Below are positions 24,663-36,555 of a DNA stretch of 64,000 nucleotides, in pieces. A program made the position numbers and the translations under genes. Source of the DNA: Plasmodium brasilianum (taxonomy: Eukaryota > Apicomplexa > Aconoidasida > Haemosporida > Plasmodiidae); contig NC_090123.1 of the NCBI RefSeq assembly GCF_023973825.1, forward strand, positions 440,001 through 504,000, read 5' to 3'. Below the pieces are notes generated by a model. The model did no database searches. It saw nothing but the letters and a program-made list of their open reading frames with translations, and had not been told where the DNA came from. Positions within the stretch are counted from its first letter, which is position 1, and every line of letters begins with the position of its first letter.

Positions 24663-25328
24663 TGTGTACAATAATTTAAAAGGTGTTAATAAAAAAAAAA
24701 ATAATAAAAAATACAAATCTTACTATATATATAGTGATTTACGATATTTACAAAAATATTTAAAAAAAAAAGATTCAATGACACAATCGTGTGTAAAACA
24801 AATACTACTAACTGAACTTATTCTTACAAGGAAAAATTTTACCATTCAACTCTTACTCCTAATCTGGTAAGTATAGTTTTTTCAAAATATATAAAATAAA
24901 CCCCTATCATTCGTTTCCTTGCTGTGTTCACTTTGTTTATCTTCATGCTATTTCTCATATTTACAAAAATAAGATGATGTTGTGAACAAAAGAAATAAAT
25001 AAAACAAAACGAAATAAAGCAAAATAAAACAAAGCAAAATAAAACAAAGCAAAATAAAACAAAGCAAAATAAAACAAAGCAAAATAAAACAAAGCAAAAT
25101 AAAACAAAGCAAAATAAAACAAAGCAAAATAAAACAAAGCAAAATAAAACAAAGCAAAATAAAACAAAATAAAATAAAATAAGAATATAATGAAAAATGA
25201 TGAACGAGGAATAACGCAGGTACAAACTTCTTTTCCAAGATATACACAGAAATTCTTTTCGTTTTATTTATTTTTCAAAAAGTTCATCAATAGAGATTTA
25301 TTTTAACGAAAAAAAAGTGTTTGTATGA
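24663..25328 (+). CDS. Unrecognised multi-exon gene (3' part; start uncertain)
   Basis: Two exons are well supported. The first, 24663-24866, runs from a pyrimidine-rich acceptor (TTAACATTTTAG) to a perfect donor (CTG|GTAAGT). The second, 25220-25328, runs from acceptor ACGCAG to a TGA. They join in frame through a split Trp codon (TG|G), giving about 104 residues, with basic segments (KKYKSYYIYSDLRYLQKY) and a hydrophobic stretch (FTIQLLLLIWYKLLF) across the junction. The 353-bp intron contains the 15-bp repeat at 25014-25175. Upstream, a short exon near 24514-24550 and an ATG exon at 24056-24091 fit in phase and may form the 5' end, but are weak. No family recognised. Confidence 0.45.
25014..25175. 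repeat. 15-bp tandem repeat (AAAGCAAAATAAAAC)
   Basis: About ten near-identical copies of a 15-bp unit, degenerating at both ends. It lies inside the inferred intron 24867-25219. Minus-strand frames across it encode only Phe/Leu/Cys/Tyr/Ala runs. Confidence 0.93.
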
Positions 25329-25767
25329 TACAGTGTGATGAAGGACATACGTGAGAAATAAAGATGTTAAAAAGGAAAGGGAAAAAATGAAAATAAATTT
25401 ATGTGGAAATTAAATAATATAATCAAATAACAACTCATAAAAATAACTTCAAAAAAAGAATGATGAAATAATTTCATATATAAAATAAAAAAAAAAAAAA
25501 AAAAAACATAAGAATTATACCTATATATTATAAATAGGAAAGGACTGCTTTGAAAAAGAAAAAAAAAGCATCGCATCAATGCAATTTTTTATTTGATGAA
25601 ATGTTAAAATAGTTAACTGTTGTTAAGTTATATATTGTGAAGACTATTCTGGGTTTGTAAAATATAAACACACTTCATAAAAATTTTGCGCTAATTTTGG
25701 TTCTCCATTGTTCTGATATGTTTTGGAGTGTAAGCCTAGCATTTGTTTCTTTTCTTTTTTAAATTCG

Positions 25768-25972
25768 TGTACATAAATACATACATACATAAATACATAC
25801 ATACATAAATACATACATAAATACATACATACATAAATAAATACACACATAAATAAATACATACATACATAAATAAATACATACATAAATACATACATAC
25901 ATAAATACATACATACATAAATAAATACATACATACATACATAAATAAATACATACATAAATACATACATAT
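25768..25972. repeat. (ACAT)n/(AAAT)n compound microsatellite
   Basis: Mixed CATA and AATA tetranucleotides forming higher-order units such as ACATACATAAATAAAT. It lies in the spacer (25329-26273) before the RAP gene, where I see no other gene. Confidence 0.9.
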
Positions 25973-26273
25973 ATATATCACGCCCATGTACCGTTTATGT
26001 GGAGCGTTCTACTGACAAGGGGAGCGCGTGATACTCGAAAGAGTAGAAGTTATATAATGAAAAAAAAAAAAAAAAAAAAAAAAACTGCTAAATCTCCATC
26101 TTGTAAAGGCACCAATTTTTAAAGAAATTACTCATGTATGTAAATCTTTCCTTGTAATTATTAACATTATATAGTAGCTTATAGGACTCATTTTACCAGA
26201 TTACATTTATGTATTTCATTTTATTTTACATAAAAGCATAAATTATCTATTTGTAAAATATGTAGAAACTAAA

Positions 26274-29200
26274 ATGATTTTAAAAAACCTACTCAATCAA
26301 GCCATAACAATATGGGAAAAAAAAAAAAAAAACATATTTAAATTCAGCATTTGTGAATATAAATTCATTGAAAAAAAAAATTTTGCATGTATATATGAGC
26401 ATGATCTAAAACATGAGAGCCCAAAAATAAATAGTAAAAAGGAACAATTTGTGCAGCTAAAACACTCCGATAGTGCCACCAAGTTAGTGCCACGAATTGT
26501 AAATAAAATGACTGATAAGTATATATATATATATATATATATATACACGTATGTGTGTTCATATGTTATGTTTATTCCTTTGCGCACACTATCGAATAAT
26601 GCCTGTGACTGAAGTAGCTTCCTTGTCAAAACAGTTGCATAATTATGATGTAACTCTTATAAAATATGTGTTTTGCTAAAAAAAGGAAGCAAAGTAAAGG
26701 CATAACGTGATAATGTACAACATAAAACATAACAACATAACAACATAACAACATAACAACATAACAACTTATTCACAATGTGCTTATATATAACATGATT
26801 GACACGTGAAAGGCCTCTTCTTTTTTAAAAGCTTCTTACGTTATGTACTTTTAATTTTACTGTTCGAGCAGGTTTGAGATCAATGGAATACAAAAGGCAA
26901 ATAACTGGCCGAGGAAAAAAAGTTCGAAAAAAAAGAATGAACTGTACCTTTTTCTTCACAAAAAAAATAATAAGAATGTAAATTTGCACGAATTAAATAT
27001 TGTTATAACAAAGAAAATAGGTAACATGCAAAATATCAATGAAGTATATAAATTTATTTATTATAACAAAGATGTGTTAGTACCCATAAATTACGTGGTA
27101 TGTTTGTATAAAATATACAAATTAATAAAAAAAAATGATTATAAAATAATTAATTCTGACTTATACATAAATTATAGTATTATAAATGAACATATAAATA
27201 TAGACGAATTAAATAATATCACAGGCTTAAACGAAGTGAACGACTACAACGAATTATATAATAACATGTACATGAAGAGGAAAAGAAAAAATGAAAGAAG
27301 AGGAAAAAATGAAGGAAAAGGAATAAATGAAAGTAGAAAAAATGAAAGAAGAGGAAATAATGAAGGAAAAGGAATAAATGAAAGAAAAGACATAAATGAA
27401 GAAAAAGAAATAAATGAAAGAAAAGGGATAAATGAACTAAATCAATACGAAGAGGAAAGGATTTATACGTGTCAAGTTAAAAAAAAGAATAACTTGGATA
27501 ATTATTACACTTACTCATGTAACAACGCGTACTGCCTAGATTACAACAATGACATACTGCAGTATGTACTAGAAAGGATAAATAAAAATTATTTTATAAA
27601 AAAATTGACATATAGGCATGTATCTAATTTGCTATTTTCTCTGATTAATATAAAATACTACAATTTAGCTACCTATTTAATATATATAAAACATATAAAC
27701 AATATGTACGTTCACCTGTCATCGCAAGCAATATCTAACATTATTTATTCCTATTCATTAATATTTACTTTTTATTCTATTGATTTTACCACAAATTATA
27801 AAAATTATGCATACAAGTTTTACTCAATTGTAGACAGTAATGTAAGATCTCAATTAGAAAAGGATAGCATAAACTTCATGTTTTTACTACTTAGTAGACG
27901 CTTGTGTTTTATGGTGGTGAAACATTTCAATAGGTATGCATGTGGTCAGTATGATATCAATAGCTTTTACAGTGGAAATCTATCTAATTTAGAGCACTTG
28001 AACGAAAAGGAAAAAGGAAAAGAAAGAGAAATGGAAAATGAAAAAGAAGAGGAAAATGGGAAAGAAAACAAAAAGAGAAATAAGAAGGAAAATGAAAGAG
28101 AAAAAACAAAACAGAATGAAAAAAAACTTAATGCACTTGATGACCTTGCAAAGTATGAAAATAAAAAAATTTTTCAAGAATTTTTTGTCTTTTTATGGAG
28201 CATGTCAAAGATAAAAATAAATAATGTCTACCTTGATCTGTTGTATTATATTATACATAAAAATAGGAAAAGTTTCTTTTTACAATTAAATGAAAAAGAT
28301 ATATGTAATCTGATTCAGTCAATGAGTTTATATTATCCCATTAAAAAATTAAGAGAAATGTGTAAAGAATACATAAGCTGTAATATATCTCTGACAAATG
28401 GAAAGACATACTTTACATTTCATTATGATGACTTTTTAAAAAGTACTCTACTTCTTAGCATTGTGCATATAAAAAAATATAATTATCATCACTATTCAAT
28501 CATTTTTAAGTGTATTAAAAATTTGCAAAATTTTCTCATCATGAACAATTGTATTACACATTACATAGAACCGTATGGTAACAACGGCAATACTGTGCAA
28601 AATGAGAATAGGAAACACGAATTTTCACCGTTTAATAATAAATACATACAAGAGGAAAGAGAAGGAGCTCAATTCATGCTCGACACTATCCTCACAGACG
28701 ACATTACCATTTGTGGAGCTTATATAAACGATTGCACAGAGATGAACAAAAGATACCTTCACCTAGAATCATGTAATGACAAATTTTATGATATATTCCT
28801 TTCAGAAAAGAACCCAGTATTTAAACAGGATAACAGTAATGGTAGTAATAGTAGTTACAGCAGTAGTAGTTACAGCAGTAGTAGTTACAGCAGTAGTAGT
28901 TACAGCAGTAGTAGTTACAGCAATAGTAGTTACAGCAATAGTAGTTACAGCAATAGTAGTTACAGCAATAGTAGTTACAATAATAATGGTCATAATAATG
29001 GTAGTAATAACAAATTAGTTATTTTAAGAAGAGAAGAAAAAAGAAAGGACGTGCTAGATAGGGAAAAGATACACTCAATTAAAAATATTCTAAAAAAGTT
29101 AACAACAATTACTGTAAAAAATTTACTTATAAAATTAAGAAATGAAAGGGAATATGATAATGTGAATAATCGAAATATTAACTATTGCAAAAATAATCCT

Positions 29201-31189
29201 TCCTTAAACTTACAATATCTTTCTGTATATTTATACAATTTAACGCATATGAACCCATTTTATGTAAATAATGAACTCAAATTACAATTGTGCAATTTAA
29301 TTATTTCCTTTTTAGAGAAAAAAATAAAATTCGTCCTTTTCCTTGATGACAAAACAGAAAAATATATGAATATAAAATTGGCATATGATGAAATATTACA
29401 GAGATATTATGATATTTTAGTGTGCTTAAGCAATATTAATTATTCATTAAATAAAAGTAATATTATTAACGAGTCCATAATTGTGTACTCTTCTGTGTAC
29501 TTTCACAAATTGTACCAATTGTTTTATAAATTTTACAAACAAACCTTAAATTTGAATTATTTTTTTAATTTAGTTCAAAAAATAAACGAAAGGATATTGT
29601 CTATTTATAACTGGACCTTTTCGCACACAAATGTTGCTTTTATGCCTTTATTTAGTTTAATAAATTATAATTATTTGTACATTTTATGTAAAACGGGTAG
29701 TAGTACCGGTAGTAGTACTAGTAGTAATACCAGTAGTAGTACTAGTAGTAATACCAGTAGTAGTACTAGTAGTAGTAGCAATAGCAGCAACCACAGCGGT
29801 AATGGTTACTCATTTCTACTTTTAAAAAAAATGCTCTTGCCGATAACCTTATATAATAACATGACTATGAACCAACTTCGTTTGATTTTAAAACTTCTCA
29901 CCAGTTATTATATGTCTTCTGTTTTTAGAGCAAATGTGGATCACAGTCCTTATACACTTGAATATAATCATGATGATATATTAACCTGTATGTATAGCAT
30001 GTGCTTGATAATAACAAACATATATTACAACACAACAAAGAACAAAACTTGTTATTTAGACAAGGAGGATAAATTGGGAAAGGCAAAATATGACCATGTT
30101 CATTTTTACATAAGTGTTGCTATTAAATTGTTAAAAAGTTATTTCTACCAGTTGTACTGTATAAAAAGTAGTAATATAAAAAAATATATTTTAACAAATT
30201 TAAAGAATGATGAAGTTATTATGAAATTTTATACCTTTTATTTATTTGTAAAAATTAATATGGACAACAATTTTTTGTACAATAGGAATTTTATTAAACA
30301 GTATATAAATGATAAAGAGTTTTCCAAAAAGGAATTTTATTTTTTAGAAAAGCTCCTGTCAAGCTTTTCAGAACAAGAGAAGGAAATGCAGCTCAAGGGA
30401 GGAACAACGAAAGGAGTTGCCAAAGGTATTCATTTGAAAGACAACAAAAACGGTATGCATAAAGACATAATAAAAAGTACGGATGAAAGAATATGCGAAA
30501 ATATTAAACAAGCTGTCAGTACCACCCCAAGTGAGTGCTGTAATGTGGAAATTACAGATGAGAATAACAAATACATGTACCGTTCATATATAAATACTAT
30601 ATACAATAAAAATTATTCACCAAATGAAAATTTGGATATTTTTTATTTATTACAAAAAAATATTCATCCAAATGAAATAAGAATGAACAAAGAAAATTTA
30701 AAATTTTTAAGGAAGAATAACCATGCTTCACCCGATCTTTTTAATGAATGTGTTAACAAAGAAGTGAAAAAAGTGGAGGAACATGTTTTCTCAACATTTA
30801 AACAAATAAATAGTTCAAAGTCTCATATAAAATTATATGAATATATAAAATATATTTTGCGAATGAAAAAAAATGGACAGAAAGAGAATTTTAATATAAA
30901 GAATGAGTATATAATTAATATAAACAATATTCAATTTATAGTAGATATTTATGATGAATATACAAACACAATATTTGAAATTGACGGAGTTAGCCACTAT
31001 ACAAAACAATATGTATCAATCAAGTCATCGGACTCTTTGAACTTCTTTTATAATTATAAATCATATTATATTTTTAAACATTTGATATTAAGTAAATACT
31101 ACAACATAGTCCATTTACCTCTGCATGATAGTAAGTTGTGCAAGAACATAATATACAACTACTATAACAACGGTGATGCTAAATTTTAA
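26274..31189 (+). CDS. RAP-domain protein (putative organellar RNA-binding protein), two exons
   Basis: Exon 1 is 26274-26518 and exon 2 is 26872-31189, 1520 residues in all. The donor AA|GTATAT and acceptor CAG|G join in phase 2 to make one Lys codon, and the total is divisible by three. The N-terminus (MILKNLLNQAITIW, then Lys-rich) could be a mitochondrial presequence. Residues about 220-290 and 455-500 are Lys/Glu/Asn-rich. Two Ser-rich tandem coding repeats (28847-28980 and 29693-29790) interrupt a long helical region. The last 90 residues form a RAP domain: hydrophobic strand, then VDI, the core FEIDGVSHY (E1451, D1453, H1457), and a final IVHLPLHDS. RAP domains are abundant in apicomplexans and associated with mitochondrial or plastid RNA. 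A TTG-initiated model that omits exon 1 would lose 119 residues. Confidence 0.88.
28847..28980 (+). repeat. In-frame 15-bp coding repeat (Ser/Tyr)
   Basis: About nine units of AGCAGTAGTAGTTAC-type sequence, with AGC to AAT drift in the 3' half. They encode repeated SSSYS/NSSYS pentads inside the RAP-domain gene. Confidence 0.93.
29693..29790 (+). repeat. In-frame coding repeat (Ser/Thr/Asn)
   Basis: Repeats of AGTAGTACTAGTAGTAATACC-type units encoding SSTSSNT runs in the RAP-domain gene. It probably sits as a loop between helices, since hydrophobic helical sequence continues on both sides. Confidence 0.9.
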
Positions 31190-32462
31190 TAAAAAAAAAA
31201 AAAAATATGAACAGAAATATTTATTCAGTGGAAAATTCATTTTAGCTAGTTGTTCAAACTTTTCCTTGTTTCCTTCGCATTGGTATACATATACATACAT
31301 ATATACATATATATATATGTATGTATATATGTACATATGTGCACATTTATGAATGTTTTTGTTTATGTGTAGGCAAATGCCATAATTCTTCTTGCCACAT
31401 AGAACTAAAGAATATATATTAATAATGACATATTAAATGTATTAAGTACTGTTAATTTTCCCTTTATTTTGATCTTATTTTACGAAATAATTTGCCACAA
31501 TTTGACATATTTGCATTTAGCTTTTTATTATATTCATTTTTTTTCCATTTTTTTTTTATTGCAAGTTCAGGCATTAATTTTTTAATTTTTAAAATTATTA
31601 AATATTAGTTTTTACTTTTTATTTGTTATTTCTTCTTCCTAATTTTCATTTGTTAATTTTACTTTTTAATTTTTAATTGTTAATTTCCCTTATTTTCTTA
31701 CATTTAACTGATGTTCTATAAGCTTCTTAATTTGTTATTCTTTTTTTTTTTTTTTTTTTTATATATGTGAATTTATTTAAATATATCTTTGCTGTTTTTT
31801 ATTTGCTTCCATTCAACAACTGCTAACCATTTATTTTCGTGCATTTTTTTTTCTTCTCCATATTGCTAGTTTATATAACTTTTTGCAAATATCAAATGAT
31901 TAAAAATAATTTGTTCTGTGTTTTATTTTACAAATAAGTTATGTATAAATTTAGTTCATGTTGTATGCACTTTTCGAAATGTGTGATATAGAGAAGGCAG
32001 AATTGTGTTAGTATCCTGACCTTTTCTGTATTCCATTTTAAAGTTCTATTTGTTCATGCAAATAAGCATATATATATATATATATGTACATGTATACATG
32101 TGTGTACAGCATTTTTAGTGGACACTACCCACTATTTTTTATTCTGGCACCTAAATTAATGATTCCAATGGAGAAATTTTAATTAAAATTTTTTTAAAAC
32201 TGTAAAATTTTTTGCGAATATGTAATACACACACACACACACACATAAAAACTACTTCATTGTGTGCTAATTCAATTAAAAAAAATTTTAAAAACATTAA
32301 ACTAAAAAAACTGAAAAACAGGCATTCTTAAATAACCAGCAAAAAAAAAAAAAGAAAAGAATCATTTTAGCTTTATACCGTATTTCCTTACATTTTGTAC
32401 ATTATTTCACAAACATTTGTTTTTATATTAGTATCAATTTTTATTTATTTCTTCATTTATAG
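31190..32462. other. Convergent intergenic spacer
   Basis: It lies between the 3' ends of the RAP gene (plus) and the Psf1-like gene (minus). The content is poly(A) just after the RAP stop, T-rich DNA, a short (AT)n at about 32070 and a (CA)n at about 32229-32246. I see no coding potential. Confidence 0.6.
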
Positions 32463-33860
32463 CTAATCTTTTAAAATTTTGGCCCATTCACATTTTTGTA
32501 AGTCTAATGCCTTATCTTCAAAAACACTTACTTTAAGCCCAGCCGGATAAAAAACATTTCTCACTCGTTGATCATTCTCCATTCCATCATAATTTAAATC
32601 TTCTATAATTAAATCGTTCAAAAAACATACAGTGAATTTCTGTTAAGAAAAATGAAAGAAAATACATATGTTTTCTATTGTGCTTTTTCATAAGTGCTAC
32701 GCATTTCGTACATATAAACTCGAGATTTTTCTATTAATAAAACTTTTTTCAAAAATGAAAAAAAAGAAAAAAAAAAAAGAAAAGTATGTGGAAAAATTTA
32801 TGTTCAAATGTAAATTATGAATAAGGCTCAAAAACGGGTGGCATAAAATAAAAAAGTTTAACGTTTTGTAACTTGGACTTAGTTCTTTCACTCCTGATAT
32901 TCTATAAAAAAAAAAAAAAAAAAAAAAAAACGATGAAAGCTTATCCTCACATATATGTAATATGTAATATATATAAAAGAATATATAATAATAAGTAAAA
33001 ATCACTGTAATTTTTTCTATATATACTTCACAATATCTTTGCAGTTCTTTTTTCTCGTCTTCGTTAAGTCTTTGTATAATATTCGGGTGTATAGAGTTTA
33101 TTAAACCATTCACATTTATGGCTAATTCTAATATAAGTTTATTTCTAAAATTTCTATAAAGTAAACGAAAAGATTTTATTATTATGAATTAATCATTTTT
33201 TACATATTCATTTATTTTTAATTTATATGGCTGCATCTTAAGTTTGCTGAGTGCTACTTTACAATCTATTAATTTTTGGTTAATGTATTTTTTTTAGTTT
33301 AACATGTATTCGTTTAAAAGCTTAGATGATTGGGAAAATAGTACAGCATAGTATTCACATCTCAATTTAATTGTCAGCTTTTCTTTTCTTTGATTTTCAT
33401 CATTCATTGAGCCAGTAAAGTTAATTAATTTCCTTAAAAAAAAGGGGAAAATAGGAAAAGGGCAGTAATGGAAACATAAAATAGTGAAAAAATAAAATAA
33501 TGAAAACATAACAAAATGGAATAATGAGCACATTTTATGATAACGTAACAAATACACTTAATAAAAGGTATATGAAAAAAGGTAAAAAAATAAAATATGC
33601 AAAGAGAAAAAAACAAACAAACAATTAACTATATATTTTATGAAGACGGAAAAATTTTGTCTAATCATATAATTAAACTAAACTAGAAGCATCATGATCA
33701 AGTGTTACTCTGCGTAAATTTTGTATTGTTCAAAATATCCTTTCAGTTCTAAATAAGCTTTTTTCATAGTCTCTGTTGGGAATGTTTGAATTCTGTTACT
33801 TATCTGTTCTTCCCTAAATATAAAGGGTAATATTTCTAAACAAGGAGATTTTATCGACAT
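32463..33860 (-). CDS. PSF1: GINS complex subunit Psf1-like (five exons)
   Basis: Exons, 5' to 3' on the minus strand: 33709-33860, 33304-33432, 33027-33153, 32863-32901 and 32463-32639. Intron phases agree at every junction (2, 2, 0, 0) and the total is 624 nt, 207 residues, against about 196 in human Psf1. The pattern follows Psf1: a helix with TFPTETMKKAYLELKGYFEQ (human has a similar LEEMKALYEQ), then TIKLRCEYYAV at the position of Psf1's IKFRHC, then a long helix pair, and a short C-terminal domain starting NKFTVCFLNDL that ends in a helix after VFEDKALDLQ. GINS (Sld5-Psf1-Psf2-Psf3) joins MCM2-7 and Cdc45 in the replicative helicase. The donor of intron 1 (GTAACA) is atypical. It is head-to-head with the Tctex gene. 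Assignment rests on pattern, not on a search. Confidence 0.65.
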
Positions 33861-34742
33861 TTTTTTTTTTTTTTTTCTCGCAAAATTCGAAGTTGTAAAA
33901 GAAAAAATTAAGAGAGAAAACAAGAAAAAATGTATGGGAAATACTATGAAAAAAGCGAAGGGGAAAATTGAAAGAAAAACTACGAGAAAAATAGAAATAA
34001 AAATCAGTGTAAAAGTTGACGTAAAAAATTCAGTGAGAAGATCGTTTGCTTCAATTTAATACAGCTAAACATATTTCTAGAAAACAATAAGGAAAAAGGA
34101 AAAAAAAAAAATAGGAAAGATATAAAGAAAAATATAACAAAATAAAGCAAAATATAGCAAGATAAAGCAAAATATAGCAAGATAAAGCAAAATATAGCAA
34201 GATAAAGCAAAATATAGCACAATGAAACAAAATTTAGCAAAATGAAGCAAAATAAAAGGAGGGGCGAAAGAAAATAGTAAAACTGATAATCCCAAAAGAG
34301 CAAAATGGGAAACAAGGCGATAGTAATAATGTTATTTAGTACACATATTTATTAATAATATTAATAAAAAATTGATAAAAGTGTAAAATATGTAAGCTTG
34401 ACAAAATGTCTTGAAATATTTCCTTGCTTGTTCATTAAAGTGTATTCTCCTTAAGATATAAAAATTTTATATCACCAAAAAAGAGGCAAAAAAAAAAAAA
34501 AAATTAAAAAAGAAGAAATAAAAATTAAAAGATAACATTACATAAAATTAAATAAATTAATATAAAATAATATAAAACATATTAAAATATTTTTTTCTTT
34601 AAAATTATTTCACATTACATTTTAACTAATTAAAAAAATTTAAATAAAGAAGACATTTAATATTAACATATATACACTAATTATATGTGAAATTCTCTTC
34701 GAGCAGCTTCTTTTATTTACCTACATAATAACTACCGTCGAA
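33861..34742. promoter_or_regulatory. Shared divergent upstream region (Psf1-like / Tctex-type)
   Basis: The two start codons face away from each other across 882 bp, so this region presumably carries both promoters. It contains a 20-bp tandem repeat at about 34140-34255 and A-rich DNA. No specific factor site is identifiable by eye. Confidence 0.45.
34140..34255. repeat. 20-bp tandem repeat (GCAAAATATAGCAAGATAAA)
   Basis: Three close copies and about three degenerate ones in the divergent spacer between the Psf1-like and Tctex-type genes. Confidence 0.88.
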
Positions 34743-36229
34743 ATGAAGAACGATGATGTTATACTTTTTTATTTTTTATTTTTTGCATTCAACTGTTTTG
34801 CTTATTAACTTGTGATCCCTCATTACGAATGTTTAAATTTAGACCTATATCTATTTTGATTTCTTTTTCGCTTTGCCTTCTATTTCGCTTTGCCTTCTAT
34901 TTCGCTTTGCCTTCTATTTTGCTTTGCCTTCTTTTTCGCCTTGCCTTTTTTTTCGCTTTGCCTTTTTTTTCGCTTTCCTTTCTTCTTTGCTTTATTATAT
35001 TTTTTTTATATTTCTTCATCTTTTTTGTTTAATTTTTTTTTTTTTTTTTCAGACAACTTGGAAAGAAAAAGATTGTATTGAGCAAATTTATTCGATAGTC
35101 GATGGTATTGAAAAAGTTAAAAAAAAAAATAAATAAATGAACACACGTACATTTTGTAAAAATTCACATGTATATATAATGGGCTTTTTTTAATGTACTT
35201 TTTAATTGTTAAAAAATGAGACGTTTTGAGGAATAAGAAGTATTCTAACAATGAGGTAAATTAAAAAAAAAGAAAATAAAGACGAATATGGAAATAAAAA
35301 TGTGGAAGGAAAGACTAAAATAAAGACGAAAATATAAATGAATGTGGAAGTAAAAACAAAAATAAAATTGAAAATAAAAACGTGATTAAAAATAAAAATA
35401 AAAACAAATGACTAAATACACCAGGAAATATTATAAAAGATGAAATTTTATGTTTTATCAAAAGAATCTACCTCTGAATAATTTACTTATAATACAAATC
35501 CGTACACTGCCACTTATAACATAGCCTAACATTGTATATTTATAATTTTAATTTCCTCATCTTTTGGTATTATTCCTTTCTTATATTTAGATAAATCAGT
35601 GGTCAAATATAATTTGCGAAGCGTGTATGAATTTTTTGTACTCCAAAATGCTTCCTCAAAAATACATAAGTAGACATGCATTTAATTTGAAAAAATAGAA
35701 ATATGCTAGCGAAATTTTACATTTTAATGAAAAAAAAAAAAAAAAAAAATAGTTTTCACTGTATTATTTATTATTTATCGAATTGTGTGTATCATTAATA
35801 TATTATTTATTCTTGATGTTCAATTTGAACAGTTCTCTTACCCCAACGTTTATATCTATCCATAAGTCTATATATGTACGTTTGTTTTACTTTGATTTTC
35901 CCTTTTTCAGTAAGTTGCTATATTTTAAAAAACACGAAAACGGAAACAACACTTCGATTTTCGACCTACTGGGATAAGGCAGATAGTCACATTTAATAAA
36001 AAAATAAAATAAAATAAAATAAAGTCAAAGAGCGCAACATGGCTAAGCAAAAATAAACGCTAATGTTTTCGAAAAAATATTACAGTTAAAACCATTCGAA
36101 CTTATTTTGCTAAATTATTTAATTCACTTTTCAGAGCACCTTCAAATATGTTGGCCACATGACCTAAAAAACTGCAACATGCTTTGCTATCTTAATGTTT
36201 ATATTATAAAAATATTAGATGGGCATTAG
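34743..36229 (+). CDS. Tctex-type dynein light chain (six exons)
   Basis: Exons 34743-34757, 35053-35104, 35221-35255, 35591-35669, 35911-35985 and 36135-36229 give 351 nt, 116 residues (human DYNLT1 has 113). Phases agree at every junction (0, 1, 0, 1, 1). The family pattern is clear: an N-terminal helix ending IYSIVDDVL, then KKYSNNEINQWSNIICEACM (DYNLT has HSKVNQWTTNVVEQ), then PQKYIISCYILKNT (DYNLT: FKYIVTCVIMQKN), TYWDK (DYNLT: CFWDS), and a final strand pair with ICWPH. Tctex light chains dimerise and bind dynein intermediate chain and cargo; Plasmodium builds axonemes in male gametes. The donor GTCACA after exon 5 is unusual, and the five-codon first exon is the least certain part. The first intron carries a 17-bp repeat. 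Confidence 0.78.
34857..34980. repeat. 17-bp tandem repeat within Tctex intron 1
   Basis: Copies of CGCTTTGCCTTCTATTT, then diverged copies ending CTTTTTT. The T/C-rich array lies in intron 34758-35052 shortly before a poly(T)-CAG acceptor, so it extends the pyrimidine-rich side of that acceptor. Confidence 0.88.
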
Positions 36230-36501
36230 GGGAATACGAATAATGAAAGAAGATAACAAGTGAAGAGTGAAAAGGAAAAAAAAAAAAAAAAAAAAAAAAG
36301 ACTAAATTGAGTAAAGCATGTTAAAAAAAGTAAAGTTGGTGTTTAACAGAAACATAAAAAAATACCTCAAAATTACATATATAGGAATAATAAAAAAAAG
36401 GTATATATGTAATTTTAAAATCTTTTTTTTTTTTTAGGCATAATACAATTTTCATTTAAATTCGTGTGCGCATGCCAACATATATACATATATGCATACA
36501 C

Positions 36502-36555
<54 letters not shown>

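Noticed and set aside
24948..25247. Minus-strand Phe/Leu/Cys/Ala-rich frames at the AAAGCAAAATAAAAC array
   Set aside because: Translation of a 15-bp repeat that lies in an intron on the plus strand; not a membrane protein.
34370..34450. Minus-strand exon-like segment (RIHFNEQARKYFKTF) after a TTAAG acceptor, upstream of the Psf1-like gene
   Set aside because: The Psf1-like gene has its own ATG at 33860, and no good donor from this segment joins in phase to it.
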